Part shown: in pieces, positions 44,898 through 54,231 of the stretch
How positions within the stretch are numbered: position 1 is the first letter of the stretch
Layout of the letters: each line of letters opens with the position of its first letter
DNA from: Bacillota bacterium
GTDB taxonomy: Bacteria; Bacillota; UBA4882; UBA8346
Direction: 5' to 3'
Length of the DNA: 64,000 nt
Assembly: GCA_023429995.1 (NCBI GenBank)
Contig: JAEZCE010000027.1
Location: 124,001-188,000 of the forward strand
Made by a program: the position numbers and the translations under genes
Notes under the pieces: generated by a model
The model's input: only the letters and a program-made list of their open reading frames with translations
Databases searched by the model: none
Told to the model about the DNA's origin: nothing

Positions 44898-45671
44898 ATG
44901 AATTCGAATTGCTTGAAAGATTTCATTTTAAATTTGCGAAAGTTCCTCGGCATCTTGGCATTTCTTTTGCTTTGGGAAATCGCCACCCGCACCAGGATGG
45001 TGAACCCGGCGTTTATCCCGCCGTTTTCTACGGTTATGGCTACCTTTGTGAGTATGGCCTCCAGTGGTGAGCTATTCGTACATATCGCCATCAGCCTGCA
45101 GCGGGCTTTGATCGGGTTTGCGCTGGGGTTGTTGTTTGCAATTCCGCTGGGATTGGTTATCGGTTGGTTTAAAAGGTTTGAATATTATGCTGATCCCTTG
45201 TTGCAGACCTTCCGGCAAATATCAACCATAGCTTTACTGCCGGTGTTTATGTTTCTGTTCGGCATTGGAGAGGTTTCCAAAGTCGCGCTGGTTTTTTGGG
45301 GGGTCCAATGGGCGGTTTTGTTAAATACCATCTCCGGGGTGAAAACGGTTGATCCATTGCTGATCAAATCAGCCCGTTCCATGTGCGCCTCACCGGTTAC
45401 TTTATTTTGCAAAGTAATATTACCTTCGGCTTTTCCCAGTATCTTTACGGGGATTCGTCTGAGCGCGACGACTTCGATCTTGATCCTGACTGCTGCTGAG
45501 ATGCTTGGAGCCAGTAAGGGATTGGGCTTTTTGTTATTTGACGCCGAAACCAAATATCAAATTCCCCGCATGTTTTCAGCCATTGTAGCGATGGCGATTT
45601 TGGGCGTGGTGATTAATTATGCGCTGCAAATGATTGAAAAAAGAATTCACCGTTGGAAAGAAACCGCTTAA
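44898..45671 (+). CDS. ABC transporter permease (SsuC/TauC type, copy 2)
   Basis: 257 residues, six membrane helices, EAA-like loop SARSMCASPVTLFCKVILPS near residue 156. It is clearly paralogous to the permease at 21703: both have LLxWEI, NPxFxPPFS and DPLLQTFRQ blocks. It pairs with the upstream binding protein. The usual SsuB-type ATPase is not next to it; the nearest ATPase, at 46893, is of a different type. Confidence 0.87.
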   Translation: MNSNCLKDFILNLRKFLGILAFLLLWEIATRTRMVNPAFIPPFSTVMATFVSMASSGELFVHIAISLQRALIGFALGLLFAIPLGLVIGWFKRFEYYADPLLQTFRQISTIALLPVFMFLFGIGEVSKVALVFWGVQWAVLLNTISGVKTVDPLLIKSARSMCASPVTLFCKVILPSAFPSIFTGIRLSATTSILILTAAEMLGASKGLGFLLFDAETKYQIPRMFSAIVAMAILGVVINYALQMIEKRIHRWKETA

Positions 45672-45688
45672 AAGAAGGATGAATCCTA

Positions 45689-46753
45689 ATGAGTAAAATC
45701 CGAATCAGTCCTCAAAAATTAAAGAATTTCTGCAGCGAAGTGTTACAAAAATCCGATGTTTTGGAAGCGGAGGCCAATATTGTCGCTGATAACTTAATCG
45801 AAGCCGAATTGAGAGGGGTCCGTTCTCACGGTGTCTCCCTGTTGAAAGGGTACACCGAGCAACTGAAAAAAGGAGCTATCAATACCAAGCCCGAATTGAA
45901 GACCCTGCAGGAAGGGATTTCTTTTGGGGTGCTGGATGCCGATTATGCACTTGGGGCTGTCGCAGGGCGCAAGGCGATGGAGCAATGCCTTGGAAAAGCC
46001 CGTGATACCGGAATCGGTTGTGTTACTGTTACCAAAGCCACCCATTTCGGGATGGCGGCTTATTATTCAATGATGGCTTTGGAAAAAGAGATGATTGGGA
46101 TTGCCCTATGCAACAGCGGTAGTATCATGGCTGCCTACGGTGGTATCAACCGGGTCCTCGGCACCAATCCGATCAGTATCGCTGTACCGTCGGAAGGCCT
46201 TTTTCCTTTGGTTTATGATGGCGCAACGAGTGAGGCTGCTTACGGAAAAATTGTTATTGCTGCGCTTGAAAACCGGAGTATTCCGGAAGGATGGGCCCTC
46301 AATCCCCAAGGGAAAGTGACTACCGATGCCAAAGAAGCTTTACAGGGTACTTTGCTTCCATTTGGCGGTTATAAAGGTTCGGGTTTGGCGATAATGGTTC
46401 AGATCTTGTCTGCCGTTCTCAGTGGGGCTTTTTTGAATGAATTTACCGGACGTGGTGCTTATTCCGGTCAAGTCGGCTATTTCTTTGGTGCGATTGATGT
46501 CAGCCGGTTCATTGACTTGAAGTTATTTAAAAAAGGTATTGCTAAGATTAGTGCTGAAGTGAAAGCCTCCAAACTTGCCCAAGATACTAAAACCCTCTAT
46601 CTTCCTGGAGAAATAGAGTTTATACGAAAAACCGAAAATCTCCGTCTGGGAATCGAACTTAATGAAGGAATACTCCGTAATTTAACCCAATTAGGGTTGG
46701 ATTTCGGATTAACCGGTTATTTTCCGACACCTGCCCTCCCCTCCTCATTGTAG
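45689..46753 (+). CDS. Ldh2-family malate/L-lactate (sulfolactate-type) dehydrogenase
   Basis: 354 residues of the Ldh_2/YlbC family of NAD(P)-dependent 2-hydroxyacid dehydrogenases. Typical blocks are ELRGVRSHGV near residue 38, ATHFGMAAYYSMMAL near 112, GTNPISIAVP near 157 and LPFGGYKGSGLAIMVQ near 227. The family includes ComC-type sulfolactate dehydrogenase, attractive next to a sulfonate-type transporter, but malate, lactate and ureidoglycolate enzymes are equally possible. ATG after AAGAAGGATG. A 139-base gap follows with no visible feature. Confidence 0.85.
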   Translation: MSKIRISPQKLKNFCSEVLQKSDVLEAEANIVADNLIEAELRGVRSHGVSLLKGYTEQLKKGAINTKPELKTLQEGISFGVLDADYALGAVAGRKAMEQCLGKARDTGIGCVTVTKATHFGMAAYYSMMALEKEMIGIALCNSGSIMAAYGGINRVLGTNPISIAVPSEGLFPLVYDGATSEAAYGKIVIAALENRSIPEGWALNPQGKVTTDAKEALQGTLLPFGGYKGSGLAIMVQILSAVLSGAFLNEFTGRGAYSGQVGYFFGAIDVSRFIDLKLFKKGIAKISAEVKASKLAQDTKTLYLPGEIEFIRKTENLRLGIELNEGILRNLTQLGLDFGLTGYFPTPALPSSL

Positions 46754-46892
46754 CCTTTATGAAGCAAAAAATTTCGCCAATTATATACCAAGTAAATCAA
46801 TGACTTTACTCACATACCATAGGCACAAAGAATACAATGTTCTCAGTGGAACGCTTAAGGTTCCAGTATTGCTATTTAAGGAGTTGAACAAA

Positions 46893-47702
46893 TTGAGCCA
46901 GCTTTTAAATACGGTGGATGCTGACGTGTCAACCGTAATGATTATCGGCGGCCATGGCCGGAACGGTAAACCCGAGCCCGTTCAGGGGGTGAAACTCAAA
47001 ATGGGCGACGTGGTCAGTATTGTAGGCCCTACCGGTTCGGGCAAGACCACACTAATTAATGATATCGAATTATTAGCAAATCGGAATACGCCAACCGGAC
47101 GGCAAATTTTAATCAACGGAGAGATTCCCCCCGCAATTTACCGAAAAGACCCGGCTCACAACCCAATCGCTTTGATTACCCAGCATACGAATTTTTTATC
47201 CGATCTTCCGGTTCATAAATTCCTGGAAACCCATGCCCGGATTCGTCAGAAAAACGCTTCTGAATTGATTGCAAAAGTCATTGATTTTGCCAATCAATTA
47301 ACCGGGGAGCCTATCAATGAGGAGTGTAGAATGACGGAGTTATCGGGCGGTCAAACCCGGGCATTGCTCATCGCCGATGCCACCGTCATTTGCGATACCC
47401 CGATCGTCCTCCTGGATGAAGTGGAAAACGCCGGAATCCACCGTACCAAAGCGTTGCAATTATTGAAGGAACATCACAAGATCTTTATTTTTGTCACCCA
47501 TGATCCCCGAATTGTTTTATTATCCGATTACCGGATTGTGATGTCCGAAGGAAATATGATCGAATTACTTCAGACCAGTGAAGAAGAACGGGAGTTATCG
47601 GTTGGTGTTTGTGGACTCGATGATCGCCTGGCCTTTTTACGTGAGAAATTGCGTCTGGGCAAGCGGCTTTTCGCTCCGGATTTGGAGGAGGCCATCCCAT
47701 GA
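46893..47702 (+). CDS. Unusual soluble ABC-type ATPase
   Basis: About 269 residues. Walker A GPTGSGKTT near 46, signature ELSGGQTRALLIAD near 149, Walker B TPIVLLDEVENAG near 170 and FVTHDPR near 199. It differs from transport ATPases: the glutamate is followed by VENAG rather than PTSALD, and an acidic C-terminal tail follows. A TTG at 46893 after TTTAAGGAG is preferred over an ATG at 46800 lacking a ribosome site. Its 4-base overlap with a GTPase gene and the NifS further on suggest a role in metal-cluster assembly or insertion rather than transport. Not assigned to a known family. Confidence 0.6.
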   Translation: MSQLLNTVDADVSTVMIIGGHGRNGKPEPVQGVKLKMGDVVSIVGPTGSGKTTLINDIELLANRNTPTGRQILINGEIPPAIYRKDPAHNPIALITQHTNFLSDLPVHKFLETHARIRQKNASELIAKVIDFANQLTGEPINEECRMTELSGGQTRALLIADATVICDTPIVLLDEVENAGIHRTKALQLLKEHHKIFIFVTHDPRIVLLSDYRIVMSEGNMIELLQTSEEERELSVGVCGLDDRLAFLREKLRLGKRLFAPDLEEAIP

Positions 47703-48415
47703 AATTGTTAATCATCGCTGGTCCGGCCACGACTGGAAAAACATCACTTTGCCGACATGTAATCCGGAAGTTACAAGATGCCGGTGAGAAAGTGGCCTTT
47801 TTAAAAATCGATGTTCAGTTTGCCGAAGAAGATGCGGAACTGGCCGGCGAATTTGGCATCGCCACCCGTAAAATCTATTCCGGCGAATTGTGCCCCGATC
47901 ATTGCAATGTAATGATCCTGGGTGATGCTTTGAAATGGGCTGAAGAACAGAAAGCGGATTTATTGATTGTAGAAACTGCCGGACTGTGCCTGCGCTGTTC
48001 ACCTTATGTAGAGAATATTTTGGGGATTGTGGTCCTGGAAGCCACCAGTGGGATGAATCTTCCCTTAAAAGTAGGCCCGATGCTTTCCCTTTCCGATATC
48101 GCAGTGGTTACCAAAATCGATCGGGTCTCCCAAGCGGAACGGGAAGTTTTCCGGGCCCGGATCCAGGAAGTGGCCCCCAATGTAACGATCCGCGAAGTCA
48201 ATGCTTTGTATGGGATTGGCATTGACCCGATTATTGAAGAAATACACGATTCCCCGGAAGTTGCGGCTGCAATGACCGGCGGGCAACTATTTCTGCGGGG
48301 TAATCCCCCGGTGGGGACCTGCACGATTTGTGTCGGCAAAAAGGAAGTTGGTTGGCAATCCCATTTTGGAGTGGTCCGCTCCCTGGAAAATCAAAATTTT
48401 TACCGGGGGCAATAA
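47699..48415 (+). CDS. HypB/CobW-like metal-insertion GTPase (putative)
   Basis: 238 residues, SIMIBI-class P-loop protein: GPATTGKTS at residues 7-15, a DLLIVETAGLCLRC segment near 90 containing two cysteines, and VVTKIDR near 136 as the nucleotide base motif. Further cysteines near the C-terminus (GTCTICVGK) could bind metal. It resembles HypB and related nickel or cobalt chaperone GTPases but is not typical of either. Coupled to the upstream ATPase (ATGA) and 3 bases from nifS, so probably part of one cofactor-loading module. Confidence 0.65.
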   Translation: MKLLIIAGPATTGKTSLCRHVIRKLQDAGEKVAFLKIDVQFAEEDAELAGEFGIATRKIYSGELCPDHCNVMILGDALKWAEEQKADLLIVETAGLCLRCSPYVENILGIVVLEATSGMNLPLKVGPMLSLSDIAVVTKIDRVSQAEREVFRARIQEVAPNVTIREVNALYGIGIDPIIEEIHDSPEVAAAMTGGQLFLRGNPPVGTCTICVGKKEVGWQSHFGVVRSLENQNFYRGQ

Positions 48416-48418
48416 ACC

Positions 48419-49591
48419 ATGGGAGGGCTAATTTATTTTGATAACTCGGCTACCACACCGGTGGACCCCCGGGTGGCGGAGGAAATGTCTTGTTTTGTTC
48501 GTGAATGCTACGGCAATCCATCCAGCATACATCGAACAGGCCGCGAAGTACGCAGCGCCGTTGAAGAAGCCCGCCAGCAAGTGGCAGACTTGCTGAATGC
48601 AACCCCGGATGAGGTCATCTTTACCGGGAGTGGTACCGAAGCGGATAACTTCGCCTTAATCGGAGTCTTTGAAACTTTCCGGAATACACCGTTTCATCTC
48701 ATCACCAGCAAAATAGAACATCCGGCGATACTCGAAACTTGCGCTTATTTGGAAAAGCGGGGGGCGGATATAACCTACCTGGATGTTGATTCCGACGGTT
48801 CTGTATGTCCCGAGCTTTTAAAAAAGGCTCTCCGTCCATCCACCCGGCTGGTTTCGATCATGACTGCCAACAATGTAATCGGAACCATTCAACCTATCAA
48901 GGAACTGACTCAGATTGCCCATGATCATGGAGCCCTTTTTCATACTGATGCCGTTCAGGCACTAGGAAAAATTCCCCTGAGTATTTTGGGAGCCGTTGAT
49001 TTGTTGTCGGTTTCCGCCCATAAAATATATGGCCCCAAGGGAGTGGGGGCTCTTTATATCCGCAAGGGGCTAAAGTTAGAGCCGTTACTGCATGGCGGCG
49101 GTCAGGAAGCAGGCCGGCGTTCCGCCACGGAGAATGTTCCGGGGATTGTTGGTTTCGGAATGGCTGCCGGGTTATGCCTTGACAATATGGCCAGGGAAGC
49201 AGCGGAGCTGGTTCAATTGCGGGAACTTCTGATTGAGGGGATTTTCGAAAGGATTCCTCATGCCTATCTCATTGGCCACCGCTATATGCGCTTACCCGGA
49301 CATGTATCCATCGGTTTTGCCGGGCAAGAAGGCGAAGCGATTAAACTTTTATTGGCTCTGGATGAAGCGGGGATAGCGATTTCTGCTGGAAGCGCCTGCA
49401 GTTCCGGGCATGCCGGCGAACCGTCCTATGTATTGCAGGCGCTTGGTTTTGATCCCCTAAAGGCCCGCGGAGGGCTGCGGATTACCCTGGGCCGGTTCAA
49501 CACCAAAGAGGAAGTGGAGCAGTTTTTGGATATCCTGCCGAAGGTGGTGGCGGAAATGCGTCCGATAACTTCCAGAAATATAGCTTCCTAA
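48419..49591 (+). CDS. nifS: Cysteine desulfurase (NifS/IscS type)
   Basis: 390 residues. It supplies sulfur for Fe-S clusters. The N-terminus IYFDNSATTPVDP, the PLP block HTDAVQALGK near 182, Schiff-base lysine in SAHKIYGPKG near 202, and the active-site cysteine loop SAGSACSSGHAGEP near 325 all fit group I desulfurases. ATG follows GGGGGCAATAAACC. It sits between the GTPase and a 4Fe-4S protein, so it most likely serves cluster building for the nitrogenase-like enzymes of this region. Confidence 0.93.
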   Translation: MGGLIYFDNSATTPVDPRVAEEMSCFVRECYGNPSSIHRTGREVRSAVEEARQQVADLLNATPDEVIFTGSGTEADNFALIGVFETFRNTPFHLITSKIEHPAILETCAYLEKRGADITYLDVDSDGSVCPELLKKALRPSTRLVSIMTANNVIGTIQPIKELTQIAHDHGALFHTDAVQALGKIPLSILGAVDLLSVSAHKIYGPKGVGALYIRKGLKLEPLLHGGGQEAGRRSATENVPGIVGFGMAAGLCLDNMAREAAELVQLRELLIEGIFERIPHAYLIGHRYMRLPGHVSIGFAGQEGEAIKLLLALDEAGIAISAGSACSSGHAGEPSYVLQALGFDPLKARGGLRITLGRFNTKEEVEQFLDILPKVVAEMRPITSRNIAS

Positions 49592-49667
49592 AGCGTCTTC
49601 TAAAAAAGTGTCTTTTAAAGAAACGTCATCTAAAATCAAAATCTAAAATAAGGAGAGGTAATCATCC

Positions 49668-50342
49668 ATGACAGTCAAACTGCCGGGAATGAATTGTGGT
49701 CTGTGCGGTTACCGGACTTGTGAGGAGTTTATGGTTCCGCTGACTGAAAATCCGGAACTGAGCAAAAGGTGTATTTATATATCGGAAAACCGGGTACCCG
49801 CCCAAAATTCAATATTCGACCGGGAAATCAAGGATTTAAATGAAAAAGAAAAAGCCTGCGCCGAAAAAAAGCCGGTCTGGCAGGACAATTTAGGCCGGGA
49901 CTTTGATTTTTTCCTGGAAGCTTTTCCGGAAGACCCGGGCCCGCGGGAAATTATCATTCCCCATAACCCGATGTTAACCCGGGAGATGGAGATCCAGAAA
50001 GGGGATGTGCTGATCGGCCGTCCACTGGGGATGTCTTGCGGCTGTCCGGTGACCCATTGCGGGATTGTGAGGGAGGCCGATCACCGGACCGGGGTCATTC
50101 AATGGTGTGTGACCGGCCCGTTGCATCCCAGGGAAAAAGGTTACAAGGATATGGGCTATTATATCGCCGAAGGCTATGAAGGTTTGGTCAAAGAATCCCG
50201 GGTGGATATTAAAATCGGCATGCGTTACTTTTTCCAGCCCCGGATGTGTATGTTGCATTGGCGTCACAGCGGTTTGGTGAATTATGTCAATAAAACCCCC
50301 GAGGGGCTGCAAATCCGGATCGAGGGATTGTGGATAGGGTGA
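49668..50342 (+). CDS. 4Fe-4S domain protein
   Basis: 224 residues. The N-terminal LPGMNCGLCGYRTCEEF plus Cys35 (CX2CX4CX16C) is the 4Fe-4S domain found in CO-dehydrogenase/acetyl-CoA synthase partners and RnfB. The C-terminal part is unassigned but has a second cysteine group (MSCGCPVTHC near 124) and an HWRHSGLVNY end. It may act as electron carrier or scaffold for the preceding NifS module. ATG after AAGGAGAGG. The 3' end of this gene is repeated at 56.1 kb. Confidence 0.8.
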   Translation: MTVKLPGMNCGLCGYRTCEEFMVPLTENPELSKRCIYISENRVPAQNSIFDREIKDLNEKEKACAEKKPVWQDNLGRDFDFFLEAFPEDPGPREIIIPHNPMLTREMEIQKGDVLIGRPLGMSCGCPVTHCGIVREADHRTGVIQWCVTGPLHPREKGYKDMGYYIAEGYEGLVKESRVDIKIGMRYFFQPRMCMLHWRHSGLVNYVNKTPEGLQIRIEGLWIG

Positions 50343-50351
50343 GTGTTTCAA

Positions 50352-50389
50352 AAGGGGTGAGTCGAAGCTTAAAAATCGACTCATCCCTT
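50352..50389 (-). terminator. Terminator between converging operons
   Basis: Stem AAGGGGTGAGTCGA / TCGACTCATCCCTT. Only the minus-strand side ends in a T-run, so it mainly serves the oligopeptide operon. A close copy with a plus-strand T-run is present near 56161-56205. Confidence 0.65.
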
Positions 50390-50410
50390 AAAAATGTTGA
50401 TTTAGGTTTA

Positions 50411-51388
50411 TCAATCCAGCTTTTTCTGGTATAAATGACAAGCTACTGAATGTCCCGTTTCCACTTCTAAAAGCGGAGGAAGGGATTCACTACACTTTTG
50501 AGTGCCATATGGACAGCGGGTTCTGAATTTGCATCCGAAATCGACTCTGGTTTGCACACCCAAATCGGGAATGATCTGATCTAAATTTGGGATTTTGGGA
50601 TCGGGAATTAAAATCGAAGACATCAGCATCTTGGTATAGGGATGCAAAGGATTGGTGTAGAGCTGGTTTGAAGAAGCGATTTCCAATAAATTTCCCAAAT
50701 ACATCACGCCGATCGTATTACAGATATGTTTCACCACGGATAACTGATGGGATATGAAAAGATAGGTCAGGCCCAGTTTGCTTTGGAAATCTTCAAGCAT
50801 ATTAACGATTTGGGCTTGCATGGAGACATCTAAAGCTGAAACCGGTTCATCACACAAAACGAAGGAGGGCTTGACCGATAAAGCCCGGGCTATCGAAATT
50901 CGTTGCCGTTGCCCGCCGCTGAATTCATGAGGATATTTATTCAGGTCTCCCCGCTTGAGTCCGACAAGTTCCAGCATTTCAGCGGCCCATTCTGTTCTTT
51001 CCTGTTTCGTGAACATATTGTGGATCTGCATCGGTTCACAAACGATTTCCAGAACCGTTTTGGCAGGATTCAACGAAGAGTATGGATCCTGAAAAATCGA
51101 CTGCATTTTTTTCCGAAAAGGCATCAATTCTTTTTCTTTGAGGTGCCCTATGTCTATTCCGTCGAAGAATATATTGCCCCCGGTTAATTCATACTGGCGT
51201 AAAATACTTTTGCCGACGCTTGATTTACCCGAACCGGATTCACCAACTAAACCAAAGGTTTCACCCTGAATTATGGAAAAAGAGACATTGTCAACCGCTT
51301 TGAGAGGATTGCTCCGGAAATGAAAACGATGGGTTTTTTGGTGAAAGTATAACTTTAAATTTCTGACAGTTATTATTTTTTCTTTCAT
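50411..51388 (-). CDS. Oligopeptide/nickel-type ABC ATPase (OppF/DppF-like)
   Basis: 325 residues: Walker A GESGSGKSS near 51, FSGGQRQRISIARAL near 156, Walker B FVLCDEPVSALDVS near 176, then the Opp-type C-terminal extension LHPYTKMLMSS and a cysteine-containing tail (CKFRTRCPYGTQKC) that in this family holds an Fe-S cluster. Last gene of a five-gene operon. Starts 3 bases after the OppD-like stop. Confidence 0.93.
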   Translation of the reverse strand: MKEKIITVRNLKLYFHQKTHRFHFRSNPLKAVDNVSFSIIQGETFGLVGESGSGKSSVGKSILRQYELTGGNIFFDGIDIGHLKEKELMPFRKKMQSIFQDPYSSLNPAKTVLEIVCEPMQIHNMFTKQERTEWAAEMLELVGLKRGDLNKYPHEFSGGQRQRISIARALSVKPSFVLCDEPVSALDVSMQAQIVNMLEDFQSKLGLTYLFISHQLSVVKHICNTIGVMYLGNLLEIASSNQLYTNPLHPYTKMLMSSILIPDPKIPNLDQIIPDLGVQTRVDFGCKFRTRCPYGTQKCSESLPPLLEVETGHSVACHLYQKKLD

Positions 51389-51391
51389 GGC

Positions 51392-52351
51392 CTAATGATT
51401 CTCCTTGAGAAAACATCTTACTTTATGGACTTGGTTATCATCATAGAATTCTGGTAATTTTTCGGCACATTCTTTGATGGGGCAGGGACAACGGGTGAAA
51501 AATGGGCAAAGAGCATCGTTGAAAACGCTCCCGGTGTTATCCGGCAGTTGAACCAATCGTTCATCATCTTCATTCGGCAGGGAATTCAGCAACGCTTTGG
51601 TATAAGGATGAAAGGGCCGGTCAAAAATATCAAAAACGCTGCCTTCTTCAACAATCAGTCCGCCACACATGATGGCAACCCGGGAACACATCTGAGCGAC
51701 TACGGTCAGATCATGGGTTATGAGAATAATGGCGGTTTTTGTTTGCTGCTGAAGGTTTTTTAAGAGATGTAAAATTTGGGCCTGAATTGTCACATCAAGA
51801 GCGGTTGTCGGTTCATCGGCGATAATAATTTGAGGGTTCGAACTAATCGCGGTGGCGATCATAACCCTTTGACGCATCCCTCCGCTCAGTTCGTGGGGGT
51901 AACTTTTCATTCGTTGCCTGGCATCGGGGATACCTACCATATTAAGCAAATCAACGGCTTTTGTTGCGGCTTCCCTCTTTGAAAGTTTGTTATGACGCCT
52001 GATTACCTCGATCAGCTTGGCGCCGATTGGATAAACCGGATTGAGGGCCGACAGGGAATCTTGAAAAATAATCGCGATTTTATTACCGCGAATGTTCACG
52101 AGTTCTTTGCGGGATTGCTTGAGAATATTTTGGCCTTCAAAAATAACTTCGCCGTTTTTTATTTTACAATTATCAGGGCCCAGCGATAAAATGGATTTGA
52201 TGGCAACGCTTTTTCCGGAGCCGGATTCGCCTACAATTCCAAAAATTTCACCTTCATTTAAGTGGAAATCCACCCCGCGGACGGCCTTTATTTCACCTTC
52301 AGCGGTATAAAACGAGGTTTCTAAATTTTTCACATTCAATATAACATTCAT
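51392..52351 (-). CDS. Oligopeptide/nickel-type ABC ATPase (OppD/DppD-like)
   Basis: 319 residues: Walker A GESGSGKSV near 38, LSGGMRQRVMIATAI near 150, Walker B IIADEPTTALDVTIQ near 170, HPYTKALLNSLP and a C-terminal CPFFTRCPCPIKEC cysteine cluster. ATG follows GGAGAGT; an upstream in-frame start is possible. Works as a heterodimer with the OppF-like product. Confidence 0.92.
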   Translation of the reverse strand: MNVILNVKNLETSFYTAEGEIKAVRGVDFHLNEGEIFGIVGESGSGKSVAIKSILSLGPDNCKIKNGEVIFEGQNILKQSRKELVNIRGNKIAIIFQDSLSALNPVYPIGAKLIEVIRRHNKLSKREAATKAVDLLNMVGIPDARQRMKSYPHELSGGMRQRVMIATAISSNPQIIIADEPTTALDVTIQAQILHLLKNLQQQTKTAIILITHDLTVVAQMCSRVAIMCGGLIVEEGSVFDIFDRPFHPYTKALLNSLPNEDDERLVQLPDNTGSVFNDALCPFFTRCPCPIKECAEKLPEFYDDNQVHKVRCFLKENH

Positions 52352-52370
52352 AACAATACTCTCCAGCGGA

Positions 52371-53204
52371 TTATTTAGGCTCAAATATTCTGCGAATCAC
52401 TTCTCCGATATAATTGAAACTGAGGACAGTCAGCAGGATTAATGTTCCCGGAAATATCGCCAAAAAGGGAGCATTAACAATATAGCCCTGGGAATTATTG
52501 AGCATACTTCCCCAAGATGCCGTCGGGGGTCGGACGCCCATACCGAAGAAGCTTAGTGCCGACTCCATCAGGATGGCGGATGCGATATTCAATGTAGCTG
52601 AAACGATAATCGTGGGCATAATATTGGGAATAATATCCTGGAAGATAATATTCCAACTTTTTTGACCGGATATTTTGGAATAAACGACGAATTCCCGCTC
52701 TTTCATGGAGATAGCCTCGGCTCTGACGATCCGGGCAATATTCATCCAGGTCAGCAGGCCAATAATGATGATCACATTTTGGATTCCCGGTGTTAAATAG
52801 GCATTCATCACCAGCATGACTAAGAACGTAGGCAATGACATGAGGGTGTCGACCAGTCTCATCAGAACAGAGTCAATGATTCCGCCGAAATACCCGCTGA
52901 TAGCGCCCACAATAACTCCGATGGTTGTTGATAAAATCATCGACAGGAATCCGACCAACAGGGATGCTCTTCCGCCATACAGGCATCGGGTAAAATAATC
53001 CCGGCCCATATCATCCGTTCCAAAGAAGTGGCTTAAACCCGGCGGAAGCAGTCTGCCATTTACGCTTAATTGGTTGGGGTCGATTGGATCCAAAAAGGCA
53101 AATATCGAAGATAACGTCAGTAAAGAAATGATCAATAATCCTGCCAGCGCAAGCTTATTGGATCGAAAAGCTTGTTTAAGATTTCTGAATAAATTTGTAT
53201 TCAT
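52371..53204 (-). CDS. Oligopeptide/nickel-type ABC permease (OppC-like)
   Basis: 277 residues, N-terminal OppC-type segment then six helices. GTDDMGRDYFTRCLYGGR near residue 58 is diagnostic of the OppC/DppC/NikC group. The cytoplasmic coupling loop (RAEAISMKEREFVVYSKISG) is near 165. Forms the channel with the OppB-like product. Confidence 0.92.
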   Translation of the reverse strand: MNTNLFRNLKQAFRSNKLALAGLLIISLLTLSSIFAFLDPIDPNQLSVNGRLLPPGLSHFFGTDDMGRDYFTRCLYGGRASLLVGFLSMILSTTIGVIVGAISGYFGGIIDSVLMRLVDTLMSLPTFLVMLVMNAYLTPGIQNVIIIIGLLTWMNIARIVRAEAISMKEREFVVYSKISGQKSWNIIFQDIIPNIMPTIIVSATLNIASAILMESALSFFGMGVRPPTASWGSMLNNSQGYIVNAPFLAIFPGTLILLTVLSFNYIGEVIRRIFEPK

Positions 53205-53219
53205 GAACAGCCTCTCATA

Positions 53220-54167
53220 TTATTGAATGTTTTTGATCCTGGGATCGGCGATACTATACAGCAAATCGGCAATGAAGTTGCCTACAATAATTAAAAGAGC
53301 TGTAAACAGAGTGATGGCCATAATGAGAGGATAGTCAAAAGTCATCACGGAATTGACGGCGAGTTGCCCCATGCCTGGCCAGGCGAAAACAGTTTCAGAG
53401 ATAATGGCACCGGATACGATATTTTGCAACGACATTCCCAGAATCGTAATCACCGGCAAAATGGCGTTTTTTAAAACATGTTTAAATAAAATAGTAAATT
53501 CGGACATTCCATAGGCAGTCTGTACCATTACATAATCGGCCGATAATTGGGTAATTGTACTCGAACGGATGTAGCGGGTATAGACTGCCACATTACTCAA
53601 TGTTATGACGGTACAGGGCAGAATCAGGTGTTTCATTAAATCAAAAACAGAGTTATTGGATTCAGAATGCATTCCAATACTGGGAAGCCATTTTAAGTGA
53701 ACGGAGAACAGATAAATCAGAAGAATAGCAAACCAAAAGGTGGGGATGGATATACTGATAAATGAAAAGAAGCTGATGATTTTATCAGCCAATCGATTTC
53801 GATATCTGCCGCTAAAAAGTCCCAAAGGAATGGCGATCAGAATGGACAGCACGAATGATGTACCCATCAGCAGAATACTGGCAGGCAATCTCTCCAGTAC
53901 TTGCCATAGTACGGGACGGTTATTCACCAGTGAATAACCGAAATTGCCGTTCATAATATGTTGAAGCCATATCAGATATTGTTGGTATAGCGGTTTGGTA
54001 AGACCGAGGCTCGTTCTGATTTGAGCTATATATTTTTCGCTCATATTTGGTTGGACATAACTGAGCACCGGATCTCCGGGTGATAACTTGATAAGTAAAA
54101 AGCAGAAAATGGAAACTAAGAACATGATTAATACCGATTGGATCAAACGATTGAGGAATCTTTTCAT
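53220..54167 (-). CDS. Oligopeptide/nickel-type ABC permease (OppB-like)
   Basis: 315 residues, six membrane helices; the N-terminus has the typical LSPGDPVLSYVQPNMS region and RYIRSSTITQLSADYVMVQT coupling loop near 195. Follows a strong hairpin that separates it from the binding-protein gene. Confidence 0.92.
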   Translation of the reverse strand: MKRFLNRLIQSVLIMFLVSIFCFLLIKLSPGDPVLSYVQPNMSEKYIAQIRTSLGLTKPLYQQYLIWLQHIMNGNFGYSLVNNRPVLWQVLERLPASILLMGTSFVLSILIAIPLGLFSGRYRNRLADKIISFFSFISISIPTFWFAILLIYLFSVHLKWLPSIGMHSESNNSVFDLMKHLILPCTVITLSNVAVYTRYIRSSTITQLSADYVMVQTAYGMSEFTILFKHVLKNAILPVITILGMSLQNIVSGAIISETVFAWPGMGQLAVNSVMTFDYPLIMAITLFTALLIIVGNFIADLLYSIADPRIKNIQ

Positions 54168-54174
54168 AAATTGA

Positions 54175-54208
54175 AAGTATGACGGAAATTATCATTTCCG
54201 TCATACTT
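54175..54208 (-). other. Strong stem-loop between binding-protein and permease genes
   Basis: Perfect 15-bp stem AAGTATGACGGAAAT / ATTTCCGTCATACTT with a 4-base loop and no long T-run. It probably stabilises the binding-protein mRNA and reduces readthrough to the permease genes. Confidence 0.65.
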
Positions 54209-54231
54209 ATTTCACCTAATTTCGATATTTT

